Positions 11,500-23,400 of a DNA stretch of 64,000 bases are shown piece by piece. A model generated the notes under the pieces. That model had not been told where the DNA came from and searched no databases. It saw nothing but the letters and a program-made list of their open reading frames with translations. Numbering within the stretch: position 1 is the first letter of the stretch; each line of letters starts with the position of its first letter. This stretch comes from Dromaius novaehollandiae. Lineage: Eukaryota > Chordata > Aves > Casuariiformes > Dromaiidae. The stretch covers positions 59,682,841 to 59,746,840 of the forward strand of contig NC_088132.1 in assembly GCF_036370855.1 (NCBI RefSeq). Direction: 5' to 3'. The position numbers were made by a program, and so were the translations under genes.

Positions 11500-12719
11500 G
11501 GTGACCCCCGACCGCCGCGGCGCCCGCGCCCCGCCGCCCGCCTCGGGGGCAGCGCCGGGCCACGCCCCGGGGCGGGGCTCCCGGGGGGCGGGCTTCCGGT
11601 GGCGGGCCGGGGCTGTAGCTGCGGGAGCCGCGGCAGAGGCGCGTCCCGGCGCGGCCTTAGCGCCGAGAGTCCGTTCTCCTTGCCGAGGCAGGGGAGCCGC
11701 CGACGGGCCCGGGGTGAATGAAACACGAAGGGAGCGGGTTAGGGCTAAATAACTGCTTAGCGCAGGTCGGTGATTTATTTGAATTTGATAAAGGCATGCC
11801 AGAGTCACCTTCTAAAATCAGGCATTGACACTAAAACAAAAAGTAACAATATTTTAATCCAAAACATTACACAAAATATGATTTACCCTGTCAATTTTCT
11901 TCTACCATGAAGTAAAAATTGGAATGTCGACGTATAAATACATTTAAAATATTGCTCAGTTGCTTAATTTTAACAGCAATAAGCGCCATCTTCCATTTTA
12001 CGTACGTTTTCTCTAGGCTTGACGTATTTTGCCATGTGGGACAGGAAAGACAGTTTGTATCTCTTCCTGGATGTCTTGATGACCATCATATAGTATGGTC
12101 ACAAGCGAGGGTTGCAGCTAAGCGTATAAACTTCTGAGTTAAAAATTATTCATAATGCTTTAAGAAAAAAAAAAAAGTCCCAAACAGATACTGACGTAAC
12201 TAAGTTTTCCCATTCGAGCATTCGGTGGGGCTGAGCTGGGCGATGCTGCCTGCCTCAGCTCTACGGCCTTCTCCCCCGGGCCTCCTGGCCAGAAAGAAAG
12301 AGCTCTGCGAGGTGCTTCTCCCACGTGGGTGCGGGAGCTGGGCAGCGGATAAACGGTACAGCCTTGGTTCAAGCCCACTTCTACATAAAAGCTTGTAATA
12401 CATAGATTATTCTTCTTTACTGGGTCATCGCTGCATTTCAGAGGGAAGTGAGCTCTTGGATAGAGCAGCCAGGAGGTGATTCTTCAACTAGTTTCATCAG
12501 CTACATTAAGTGTTCTAACATTTGTTATATACCAACAGTTAAATTTCACTTCAAAGAGTTGTGTGGCCACATTCTGAAGCTCTAAAGAGAGGAAGCACTT
12601 CCAGAAAAGGTTGTATTTTCAAAATCTTAAAATGTGTTTTCATAACACGTGTTAGGCAGTATCAAATTTACTATGTTGGTTACATATAATGTATAAAATT
12701 TAACACCATTTCTCCTTAC
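11500..12719. other. Intergenic gap between MRPS36 and CENPH
   Basis: Holds the MRPS36 upstream promoter to about 11730, then the CENPH 3' UTR, which is AT-rich apart from a GC-richer patch at about 12210-12340. A candidate AATAAA on the minus strand lies at 11774-11779, leaving only about 275 bp before the MRPS36 start codon. No additional gene is evident. Confidence 0.65.
11774..11779 (-). terminator. Candidate poly(A) signal of CENPH
   Basis: Canonical AATAAA on the minus strand, about 940 nt past the CENPH stop codon and just before the MRPS36 CpG island. Variant hexamers closer to the stop could be used instead. Confidence 0.35.
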
Positions 12720-15700
12720 TCAGAGAAAAGACACATTTTTTTCAAGCTGTAGAACAACTGCCTTTAAAGATGGATCTTCTGCCCAGTTAACTCTGCTTCC
12801 AATTATGATATTCTACAAAAAGAAAGATTATTAGTTAAAAAATAGATGCCTTTAAAAAGAACTATTCTTACTGAAATCTCTCAGAAGCCATCTGTTTTTT
12901 AATCTTTACATTATAAGCCCTTGAAATTCACAGCAGTGTTTGAAATGGGCAGTAGGGTGACAGAGAGAAGGGGAAGTATTAGTTTAGATCCTATTGTCAA
13001 CATATAGGCAAAAAAAAAAAAAAAAGGAAAGTGCTGTTTTGAACTTCCTTGTAGTGCTGGCACACCATCCCCATTTGAAACATAGGTGTTGAGAACTTTT
13101 TTTTTTTTAAACATAAAATTTGCCTCAAACAGAAGACAACAGTTTCTAATATTCTCACCCTGCTGTTCTGGACTAAAAATGGGAATTATTAAATTTAACC
13201 AAAGATTTGTTCTACTTCTTATAGCTCAGAAGATTTCAAAAATACAAAAATAGAAGATAATTCCAGGAATTTAATCCAAAACCCACTGAAATGTTTAACT
13301 TCTTATTCTCATTGTGAGATGTGACATTATTTTCCATTGCAAACTACTACTAAACATAGCATGCAACACAGAAACGTGTGGCTCTTTTTCCGTCCTTTGA
13401 AATTCTTCGGATCATACAAATTTACAGAATGGTTATATCTGGTCTCCTACCCAAAGCCCTCAAATAAGCTCTGTCTTTCCCCAGTCTATGTTTTGTTTAA
13501 TAAACCGTGTGTGTTCTTAACTGGGATTTCATAAGCCATTTGTGGACAAAATCACAAGCACTGCAACTGCAATTTACTGCAATTCACATTTGTACTTACT
13601 AAGTGACTAATCTGTAGGGTCGGGTGAAGGAAGCTAGGACATACCACACAGTGAGAGGTGGAGTACCAGACTGCAGTACAGGGTATATGAGCTTTAGTGG
13701 GACCCCTCCAAGCACAGGATGCTGCAGACCCTTCCTCCCCTCCTCCATATCCCAAAAAGTGAGGAAGAAAACCTCATGATGTGTGACCCCAAACACCAGA
13801 TCACCTGCCAGCCAGCTGCATGGATACAGACTAGTCAGCAGCATCTGATAGGTGAATAACCAAGGGGATGAAGGCTACATCGCTGAAAGTATTTGGCTGG
13901 CAGACCAAGGCCTACACAGTGCTGCAGTGTTTGACACTGAACAAGAGAAGCGCTTGTGGTCAGAAGGAGCAGATTCACAAGGGGCAGCCTGGCACGTTGG
14001 CATCATGGGATTAAGACGTGCTTAGGAAAAATAAGCAAGAGATTGGGAAACTGGTTTGGGGAGATGGGACAGTCATTCTCCTAGAAGATGCATCATTATT
14101 GTATCTTAGATGGAAAAAAGAAATAAAGAGAGATCAAGACCATTTCTAAGTTCTATAAATAATTATTCCAAACAACAGTTTGGGGCAATTCCTTATGTTC
14201 GGTCTTTAAAGCAATATCTGCATGTAGCAGTTTTTTCATTACCATCATTGCTTTTTGAAAGCTCACAGTATATCTTAATTTTGTTTGAAGTTACATTTAC
14301 TATACAGTATGTTACCTTCATTGGGACACAAAACTATAAACTTGCTTCTGAAAGTTATGACTCATTACCTGGAATATATTTTGAATTAATGTAGTCATCT
14401 CTTTTTCTTTTTGAAAGTTGTTACGTATCTTCTCCAGCATTTCACCCACTTCCATACTTGCTAGTTCCTTCTTTTGTTTCTTCATTGTGGTATGAATTTG
14501 TAGTAGTTTGTTTCCTCCAGCTTGTTTTAGTACTATTCCATTATTAGGAAAATGAAGCATTAACAAGTAGTTGTGCGTGCAGTGGAACTAAAGAAACCCT
14601 GTTTCCCACAGACATCGAAGGCACTTCCATCGCAATAATCCTAGCTTCTCACCCCATTCCTTCCCTCCAGTGTACCTCAAGATATCCTTTCCACACAAAA
14701 CCAACATGTGCTGTGGCATCTTGTGTCCCTGGTTCCCGGGCTGCTGGCAAAACAGAAAGTACTGTGTGTACTGCCTGCATTTCTATCAGACATGGACACT
14801 AATTTGAACATCTGTCCTGCACCTTGTCTCCAGTTGTCACAACTTCTATAGTTGAAGAAGTTTAAGACCTTTTTCCTCATTTTCAAATTTGATCCAAACC
14901 AAGTTCCAAAGTCATACAAGGGACATGTACAACGTGAGGGAATATTTCTAGTTTTCTTAGGAAACCATACTAAAAACTAAACTGAGTAAAACCATTAAGG
15001 GACAATTCATAGACTGAAAGAATGCTGCCCCTCATGACTTAGCATTCCTTCCTTTATTTCTGAAGATATTAAGGTGCTCATTTTTCTTTTGAAGACATGT
15101 ATTTGATTACATTTGTATATTACTCTCAACATGTACACCACTTTCTATAGATGAAGCAAACACAATTAAATAAATAGCGGTTAAAACTGCTAGCAGACCT
15201 AATCATGCCACAGTAGAAGCAAATATTTACACTGTTCAAAAATATATTTACCATATTAAGTTCTGAATAGCAAATTTAAAAAAAATCTAAATTCAACTCT
15301 TGACCTACTCTAACCAGCATTCTGAATACCAAGATATACATTATTACTGAAGTTCTTTGTAGGTAAGTACCCCCTCAGTCTTCAAACATTTCACAAAGGT
15401 GCAGTCTGACAAAAAATCCTTTAGGTGTTGTAGGACTGATTTAATATAAACATACTCTAAAAAATCCTAAGTAAGTAAGGCGTAATAAACTGGGGAGTTT
15501 ACACTAAATAATGCAACTAAACCACATTCTTTTCAAGTATCTTCTTGCATCTCTGTTCTAACACATCAGTCTCACCTGCATGTAGGCAGCATGCCAGCTT
15601 TTTTTTTTTTTTTTTAACATACTTCATACTCCTCTTTTCAGAAGTTTTATAACTGTATTCAGAGTTTCATGGTGACTTCATATGTTAATTAATATTGCTA

Positions 15701-18700
15701 CAAGTAGCACCTTCAAAAATGCAATCTGTACCTTCAAATATAAAACAGAGTAAATTTAATCAGCACACTTACAGAGTCTTTTCCTTTTGATGTCATTCAG
15801 TTTCTCTTCCATCTCGCGTGCTTGCTGCAAGAAAAAAAACCTGTAGATTCTGTCTCCAATTAATATTGATACATGCTAATTTAATACACAAAAGCAGTTA
15901 AGAGCAGCTCTGGAAGCAGACCTTTTGCATACTCACTTTAAGTAATAATTTCAGTAATTTTAACACCAGTAGTAACTGTGTGCTTTGGGCCACATATTTA
16001 ATTTCAAATGACTTTTGCGTTCCTGTTACTTTCAAATTGCACCCTGGCAGAAAAAAGCAGACCTGTGCAACTGCAAGAGAGGGTGTAACTGACACTTACC
16101 TGCTGAGATTCAAGTATTGCTGTGCTGAGCATTATTATGTGTTTCATAGTTTCCAAGATCAGTCTAAGGAAGGAAACAGAAATTTTCACACCTTAAGACT
16201 GTTAATATATGAAAACAACATAAATATTTTAACTAAAGTTATTTACATTATATATAAAAATATTCTCCTCTAACATCAAAATAAAGCATATTTTTTTTTT
16301 CACTTTTGAAAAACTATGCCCTTTCTTTTTCAGATTTAGCATACCAAGTATAGCTTTAGAGGCTAAATATTCTCCTTATGTCCATCTCAGTCTTTCAGTT
16401 AGGTTTGTCTAACACTGCACAGTGAAAGCATAGAGCTTGGGAGACATCAAGGTAGCCAAGCCATCTCAGAAAGTCTAGTGCCTGGAATTCCTGAATTCTG
16501 GCCAGTGCCAGAGACATCATGGAGACAGAGTGCTTTTGGCTATGTTTCCTACAGAAATGAAATTTCTCGTATTACGCTTCGTATGCATGCATCCATTCAT
16601 ATTGGGTAAGAGATGAACAGGTAATTTCAAACAAGTTTGAAACCTTCAGTTCTTTTTCAAAGATATTAAGTTCCTAAGTGATTAATTAATGAAGGCAACA
16701 AAGCAGAGGCAAGGCCCCGTATACAGTCAACATTCAAACATCAAGATAATCAACATGAATCTAAGGACAGAACCCAAAGAAGGCAAAAACTCATATAACA
16801 TCAAATACATGTTCTTGCAGCCCAACTTAAATATAAAAACACAAAGGAGAAAAGAAAAATCAATTGCATTCCACAACAAGTGCAGCCAAGATCATGGAGC
16901 TGGTGTATAAACAACTTCTGGTGCTTCTAGAGTTGAGCTGGCTTATGTGAAACAAATCTAAATGTCTCTGTAATCAAAGGTTGGTTAGCTCAGAGCCCAG
17001 ATATAAAACCACTCCAGGTATAAGAGGTTTGATCATGCTGATTCTAGCCAGAAGGTGGACTGTGTATCATCCAGTCAAAATTAGAAGGAGAAAGTTTGTT
17101 TTTAAATGATACAATGAAGTAATGACGAAATGTGTTTCATTTAACTGTGTCAATTCCTTTCCTTTCTTTTTGGCCATCCTTTCCCCCAAAACACTTTACC
17201 GTGAGTCATCATCATTTTGTTTCACTTTGTTTCTCAGGGCATCCATAAGCTGGATCCTGCATAGCGTGGGGAAAAGAGAGTTGATGAGAACTGATGAGAA
17301 ACTAAGAAAAGGGAATTTAGATAAATATTGAAAGAGAGATTGCAAACATTCTATTTATGCCCATTTTCACATTGGAAATATACATAAAAGTACCCATGAA
17401 CTTTAAATATCACACTGCTTAAATATTGGGGCTTTCTTAACTCTCAGGATAAGAAGAACGTATTAGTGATTCTTTGTAAGAGTGACAATGCATTTCTCAC
17501 TTGCCAAACACACCTCAGATGTCAATAATCTCAGAGTCTGCAAAAGGGAAGCTGGACAAAGGTGGGAATTCAAATGAACAGTCACATAACACAGGATACA
17601 TAATGCCTACCATCTCTACCTTTTCATGGGCATTTGTAAAATACAACTAACAACTATGTCTATAGTTGCATAGACCATGTATATGGTCAGCCTTTCACAG
17701 TTTTGCAGGACCTTTGGGGCTCACGTATTTCAACTTGTGTTTCTTGTTGTTCTATATGGTATCTCCATCTTCATTCCTACTGGTTCAATGTTACTGAAGT
17801 CTTTCATGTTTGTAACACACACTGCATCATTTTGAAATCTTTATTTAATCAGAATTACGTGTACATCCATCATGCACACATATGTAAATAAGCAAACAAA
17901 CAGAAAATCCCCCAAATAAACAGGAAAAAAATACATGCCTGTGCAACACCAATGTCTTGTTTTGGAAAGAGACTTTTACTTCCTCCATCTCTCTTTCCAA
18001 ATCTTCTATGGTACTGAAACAAAAACAACAGTGTGAAAAGAACAAGAAAAATGTAAAAGCAGTCTCACTCTTGTAGATTATAACTTGCTTTCTCCCTGCC
18101 TGAAATAAGAATTTTGCCTGTAAATTACAAATTATTTGATTCAGGAGTACTTTGGCACATGGAATTATGTTAGTTAATTCTAACTTAGAAACACTTAGAA
18201 GGATTACAAATTTAGAAACCACATCAGATACAGGACTATATTAGGGGTTGAATAAAATATTTCCTCCCCACATTCTCTTTTCATATCCTCTGTTTTCATC
18301 AGACTCTTGCAAATTATTGATAGTTAATCCAGAGTTTTCATTAAAAAGGAGTAGAAAGAGAACATGCAGCTCAGTGCCCAACTCTTCTCTTCTTTATTTT
18401 AAACTATGTCAAAAGTTTGAAATCATCAGTTGACTTACGTCTTGATTAGCTTTTCTTCTACGACATGGTCAGGATAACTTTCTTCACCTGCGAAACAAGA
18501 ACATTACTAAAATAGCACAACAGAAAATTTTTAAATCCAGTTTACAGAATATAAAGGATAAGCAGTTTGATGGCTATATTAACAAGGTATTTCTTATCCT
18601 TAGCTCCACATCTCACCATCTCTTTTGCTATTACTCCACATCTCACCATCTCTTTTGCTATTAGTAGGGCTGCACTGTCAATCAACTGTATCAGAGAAAT

Positions 18701-19534
18701 AATCAAGCTTTAAAATATTTTTATTTAGTACTTTTCAGACATCCCAGATCAGGTTCACAGCACTGTCTGCATGCAACTGGCTGGTTCAGTGGAGGAGAAG
18801 ATACATAATAAAAACAGAACAGGAACAAGAAAAAATACGTTAAATTAGTATTGCTGCCAAACATTTTGTATTGTAAAACTGAAACCCCAGTTGATCAGAT
18901 TCCTGAAAGCCACTACTACAACTTAAGTATTGTCAGAGTGTTAGAGGGGTCTAAAGCAAAAATCCAAGACAAGAAGGGATGAGGGTGATAGGGAATACTT
19001 ATGTGACAGCTTTGTAAGGGTTCAAACAAGTCTATAAGAGCTATCAAAAGAGTGCAGTTAGGTGCTTAGTCCATGAAAAAAATTCAATATTACAACCACT
19101 GCTTTTGATAAATTAAAAAAGATAATTTTAAATACACAACTATGAGTTACATCACGCTCCTTATTACTGCAACATGCCACATTAAGGGAAAGCACACCGG
19201 GCTGCTGGAGAGAGTTAGGGAAAGGGACAGGCTTACTAGCATGAACCGTGGTGCTACACTCCATGAGCTGCTGCTTCATCTGTTCCCTCAGGCTGCAGCG
19301 GAGGGAAAGCGACAACGGTCAAACCCAGAGCGACGGCGCTGGAGGGCGGCCCCGGCCCCGGCCGTTACCCAGCGGCTCCGCGGCCCGCCCAGGCACCGGT
19401 GCCCCGCAGGCCACCCCCTGCAGCCCCCGGCCCCGCAGCACCGACCGGAGCAGCATCAGGACGTCCAGCTTGGCCACCGGCCCCTCCTCGGCGCCCGCCG
19501 CCGCCACGCCCGGCTCCCGCTGCGGCGGCTCCAT
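12720..19534 (-). CDS. CENPH: Centromere protein H (constitutive kinetochore subunit)
   Basis: Part of the CENP-H/I/K/M group of the constitutive centromere-associated network, which helps place CENP-A and build the kinetochore. Exons on the minus strand: 19446-19534, 19237-19292, 18439-18487, 17939-18013, 17200-17256, 16100-16163, 15773-15824, 14369-14532 and 12720-12812, giving 232 residues (human 247). The start MEPPQREPG has a strong Kozak context (GGCCATGG). Exon 1 joins exon 2 as LMLLRLREQMKQQLMEC across a 153-bp intron with a weak GTCGGT donor. The middle is heptad-rich coiled coil (LEREMEEVKVSF; LILETMKHIIMLSTAILE; EEKLNDIKRKRL). The C-terminus carries the family block NWAEDPSLKAVVLQLEKN and ends VSFL. 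Intron 4 uses a GC donor. Sequence and neighbours agree, so identification is secure; the exact exon 4 start is slightly less so because it adds a second Thr. Confidence 0.94.
17257..17938 (-). other. GC-AG intron (CENPH intron 4)
   Basis: The donor reads CACAG|GCATGT and the acceptor GCAG|GATCC. Only the GC donor keeps the frame, joining LVLHR to IQLMDALRNK. The nearby GT four bases downstream would shift the frame. GC-AG introns are a known minor class usually spliced by the major spliceosome. Confidence 0.8.
18604..18663. repeat. Perfect 30-bp tandem duplication
   Basis: Two adjacent copies of a 30-bp unit (18604-18633 and 18634-18663) that read as identical, in CENPH intron 2 about 120 bp upstream of exon 3. 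Probably a recent slippage or duplication event. Confidence 0.9.
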
Positions 19535-19830
19535 GGCCGAGCCTTCAAACGGCCCGCGCGCGCCTATCCGCGAGCTCGGCCGGCGATTGCTTCTGCCTGG
19601 GAGGGCGGGGTTCCCGAGCCGCCGAAGTGTTCGCTACCAATCCTGGGCCTCTTTCTGCGCATCGGCCTTTCGGCGCTCCGCCGGCAGGCGACCCAGGGCG
19701 ACAGTGGCCGAGGGAGCGGCCATTACAGGCCGAAGGCCGTTAGCGGGAGCCGCCTGGCCTCGCTCCCAGCCGGCAGCGAGGGGGAGCAGCGGCTTGGCTT
19801 CAGGGCCGTTCCTGCCTTTAAGCTCAGAGT
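19300..19830. promoter_or_regulatory. CpG-island promoter of CENPH
   Basis: CpG-rich sequence covering intron 1, exon 1 and about 300 bp upstream of CENPH. It contains a CHR-like TTTGAA close to the start codon, an inverted CCAAT box (19637-19641) and GC boxes. It lacks a TATA box. The composition and the CHR-like site suggest a G2/M-type cell-cycle promoter. Confidence 0.8.
19544..19549 (-). promoter_or_regulatory. CHR-like element (TTTGAA) of CENPH
   Basis: TTTGAA on the minus strand, 9 nt upstream of the CENPH ATG, preceded by a GC-rich stretch (GCGCGCGGGCCG) that could serve as a CDE-like half. CHR sites bind DREAM and MuvB complexes and restrict expression to G2/M. The match is seen; function is inferred, and lying so near the ATG it may fall within the 5' UTR. 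Confidence 0.55.
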
Positions 19831-20414
19831 GAAAGCAGGGTGCTCCCAGCGCCCCCCGTGGGAGGACCGTTATCTGTCACACTTGCTGCTAGCGGCGCCC
19901 TCCCCGCTCGGCCCGCAGGAGGCACCACAAACCAGCCAGGCTGCGACGCCCAGGCATATTCTCAAGGACAGAAGCGAAGCAGGAAGCTGCAGGAACTCGC
20001 AATAACAAACCAAACAGGGACCATGGCAGACAGGAATTACTACTTGCTAATACAAGTCTCTGCACAAAGTCTCTGCCCAGTATTTTACTTAAGTAGCCAC
20101 AGCAAGGTGGAGCTGTGGCTATAGCCATTGTCATACTTAGAACTTGACTAATCTAGCAGCAGCTACACCTGCCCCAGCTGTTAGAGCACATCCTAGCACT
20201 GCTGCACAAACAGAGCCCTGGGTAGCAGCAGGCCCACAAGGGCTCACTCCAGAGCTGCCAGCAGCTGCAGGGGGAAAAGGACCACCACAAAGCACACAGA
20301 TAAGCTAGAGTAAAAGGCAACAAGATGCTTTATTAAAAGCTTTGACACACAAATAAGATATACTATGTACACAGTGGCACATGGTGCCAACATCCTGCCC
20401 AAGTTCACGTAGAG
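19831..20414. other. Intergenic gap between CENPH promoter and CCNB1 3' end
   Basis: Less than 600 bp, including the short CCNB1 3' UTR. No gene or repeat recognised. Confidence 0.65.
20329..20334 (-). terminator. Poly(A) signal of CCNB1
   Basis: AATAAA on the minus strand about 80 nt past the CCNB1 stop codon, the first canonical hexamer after the stop; it implies a short 3' UTR. Confidence 0.6.
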
Positions 20415-23400
20415 TTACAGCGCTTTGGCCAGAGGTTTGGCTAGATTCTGTATGACAGCAGAGTTCAGCTGTGCAATAGTGCTTATCTTGGCATTTTTGC
20501 TGCTGGCATATTTATTCTTGATTGTCTGCAAAGAGAGAGAAATTAAGTTTAGCCTGCTCATGAACATGCTACTCCACTGGCAGCCTTCAGTTACTCTGAG
20601 GCTTGGTAGCCAGGCCAAGTGAATTCCAGTATCCAGAACCAGTTTGTTTTGGTAAACTTGTGCTGGCTTATACCACCTTGGCAAGCATCAGTGGCTCAAG
20701 TCACAGAACCACATATTGGCACTTAACCAAGTCCACTCCCCATCTTTACCATGAGAAACTTACCATGTGCTTGGTAAGGCCCCGATTCACTAGGATTATG
20801 TTCTTTGCCATATGTTGCATGACTGGAAGAAGGTCACTCTCAGTGTATGTCATGTAGTGCTGTAGAGTTGGTGTCTGAAAGAAAAGGACATTATTAGACA
20901 ATGCTATAGAATAATCTGAGCTTGTTGGATTCGTAGTCTTCTATTGGGCTTGGACAGCTGCAGTCTGATAGGAAAGTTACTGCCTGACTTCTGCCCCCCT
21001 GTTATGGGCAAGGGGAGACAAGAACACACTTGGCCTAGAGTGGCATTTTATGCTGGTACATGAGTACACCAAGTGCCAAACTAGGAAGTGGTATCTGACA
21101 CGCACAACTTACCCACTCGCCTCCATCAAGAACTTTTAGAGCCAAACAGGAAGCAGCAGCCGCAGTTTTAGAAGGAGGAAAGTGGACCATTTCATAGTCC
21201 ACCATGGACAACTCCATCAGGTACTTGGCCAGAGTGTGCTGTTCCAAGTCCACCTGGAATAAGTCTGAGTTGAGTGTTGTCTCCAAGTCAAAAACATCAT
21301 GTCAAGCATAGCTATCTCAGTTGCCTTTGTTTCATCGGGCAGGAAGAAATGCTTCCTTAGCAAACATTTTTCAAGCTATGGGCTGGAAATTTAAGTGGCT
21401 TAATCGCTGAGCCATTTTGAGTAGTGTTGAGCAGCTCATAGCTTAGGGCTGTTCCCTTTGGCAGCAGTCTGACAATCCTCTGCTAGTACCAGACAGGCAT
21501 TTTAACTCTGGTTTGGCTGTGTTAGGCTCAGGTGAGAAAAAGCAGACAAACAAGACCACTTTCTACAAGGAGACAGGTTTCAGCCTGAACTGTTTGTTCA
21601 GTTGTTAAGTTGTTACAATACTCAAACCAAAGTTTTATAGTTCTAACAAGCTGCAACAGCCAAATATTTCATCTTCAAGATAATGCTGAGGACTGTGGTG
21701 TTACTATCAGTGTTACCTCTGCAATCTTTGAAGCCCTCCTTAGGAAGTGTAGAGGCAGAGGGCGACCCAGACCAAAGTCCAGGGCTTGGAGGATCTTCAT
21801 CTCCATCTGGCGAATCTGGGACTTTGTATAAGTGTGATCCGTTACAAAGGCAAAATCCCCAATTTCAGGGGGATACATTTCTTCATACTTGCTGGCAATG
21901 AACATAGCTGTGACACCAACCAGCTGCAATGTCTTCTTGGACACAGTATTGTCCTGTAGTAGAAAGCAGTAGAGACTTGTGTGAGACTGAATGAGTAGAG
22001 ACAGTGACTTGGGTCAGAACACAGCTTTTCAAGGTAGCCAGCATAAGGTTCTACTATGCACTAGTGTATACAGAGTAACTGTACATCATTTCGTTACCTC
22101 TATTAGCCTCTGCAGGGTTATGGACAAGCTGTTGAGACCAAGTCAGGGAGAGAAAGAGCTTTGATGTGTCAGGTCACTGTTTCTGGTTGAGACAGCTATA
22201 CCATGTGTGCAGTTCAAGACATAAAGCCCTTTGCTGGTCAGCTATTTTTTTGTTGGGGTTAACAAGTCCAGCCATGTGTATGATGTTACCAGTGCTCATT
22301 GTGCTTTACCTTAGAGGAAAAGTATCCTTTGACACAAGGCAGGAGACACTCACCTGCAAGAAGCGATCAATGATAGCAACTGTCATGTACATTGTCTCCT
22401 GCAGGAGTCTGAACTTCATCTGTACTTGCACAAGCCAGTCTATTAGTATAGCTCGCATATTCCCAGTGATTTCCTGGCCTGCCAGGTATTTGGGTCTGAC
22501 AGCTTGTTTTTCCTGTGTGGAAGAAATAGGGTTAATAGGAGATCCAGCTAGTTAGAGGCTAGACATTGCAGAGATTTGAGCTATTTCATCTTAAGGCAAG
22601 GCTTCTCAAGGAGTTCAGTATAAGCATACTACATAAGCCTGGGACAGAGTGTGAGGGTTCTTAGTTTATTAGATATTGGCTGGAAAGTGCATGGTACTAG
22701 TACTACTAGCCAACTGGTCTAACAACCAGTGTTATCAGGTTGGTAAGTTTTACTGTGGAATTTTAAGTTAAGGAATTGCTTATTCTTGCTTCCTGAAACA
22801 CCATAAGTGAAAGGAGTGGCAAGTCACCCCTGTAATGACAGGTTCATTGTCAGTGGATCTCCCTGTGGCTCTGAACTACTCCCACCAACCTCAAGGTCTC
22901 TCAGATAGTTGTAGATATCCTTAACATATTCACTGCAGAGGTTGGGGTCAGTGCCATCTTCCACATCGACATCCTTCACTTCAAGCAAGACATCGGAAAA
23001 GGCCTGGCACAGCATCTCCTCCGACGGGGCGCACCCGGACGTCTCCATGGGCGTTGGAGACGGTGACTCCAGCTACAAGGAGGTTTGGGGTCAGCCGCGG
23101 GGAGCCACCGGCCGCACGGCCCGCCGAGGCGGCGGCGCCGGGGCCGGGGCTGCTCCCGGCGGGGCTCGGGGCGGTACCTTGGCCGGCTCAGGCTCGGGCG
23201 GCGGCTGCGGCTCGGGCTGCGGCGGCTCCTCCTTGGGCGCCGCCCGCGGGGCCCTGCGGGGCGCCACCTTCTCGGCGGCGGCGGGCGGCGGCTTCTTGAG
23301 GGCGGCCCGCGGCTGCGGCTCGGCGACGCGATTACCGATGTCGCCCAGGGCGGTGCGGGGGCGCAGCCCCGCCTTGGCAGCCGCCGGGGCCCCGCGCTTG

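Larger units (their letters stand above)
11040..11730. promoter_or_regulatory. CpG-island promoter of MRPS36
   Basis: Dense CpG island spanning the 5' end of intron 1, exon 1 and about 230 bp upstream of MRPS36. On the minus strand it has an ACCGGAAG ETS-type site (11592-11599), typical of GABP/NRF-2 control of mitochondrial genes, plus several GC boxes and a YY1-type site over the start codon region. No TATA box is apparent. Confidence 0.85.
12813..19236 (-). other. CENPH introns 2 to 8
   Basis: Introns are 18488-19236, 18014-18438, 17257-17938, 16164-17199, 15825-16099, 14533-15772 and 12813-14368. They are AT-rich. Intron 2 contains a 30-bp tandem duplication, and intron 7 a T run near 15600-15616. 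I found no RNA gene, extra exon or clear mobile element. Confidence 0.75.

Noticed and set aside
11032-11721. Plus-strand frame with a Leu-Val run resembling a signal peptide
   Set aside because: The run comes from the TCCTCG microsatellite and the rest is CpG-island composition antisense to MRPS36.
11728-11737. GGGTTAGGGC, telomere-like
   Set aside because: A single partial unit with no tandem array.
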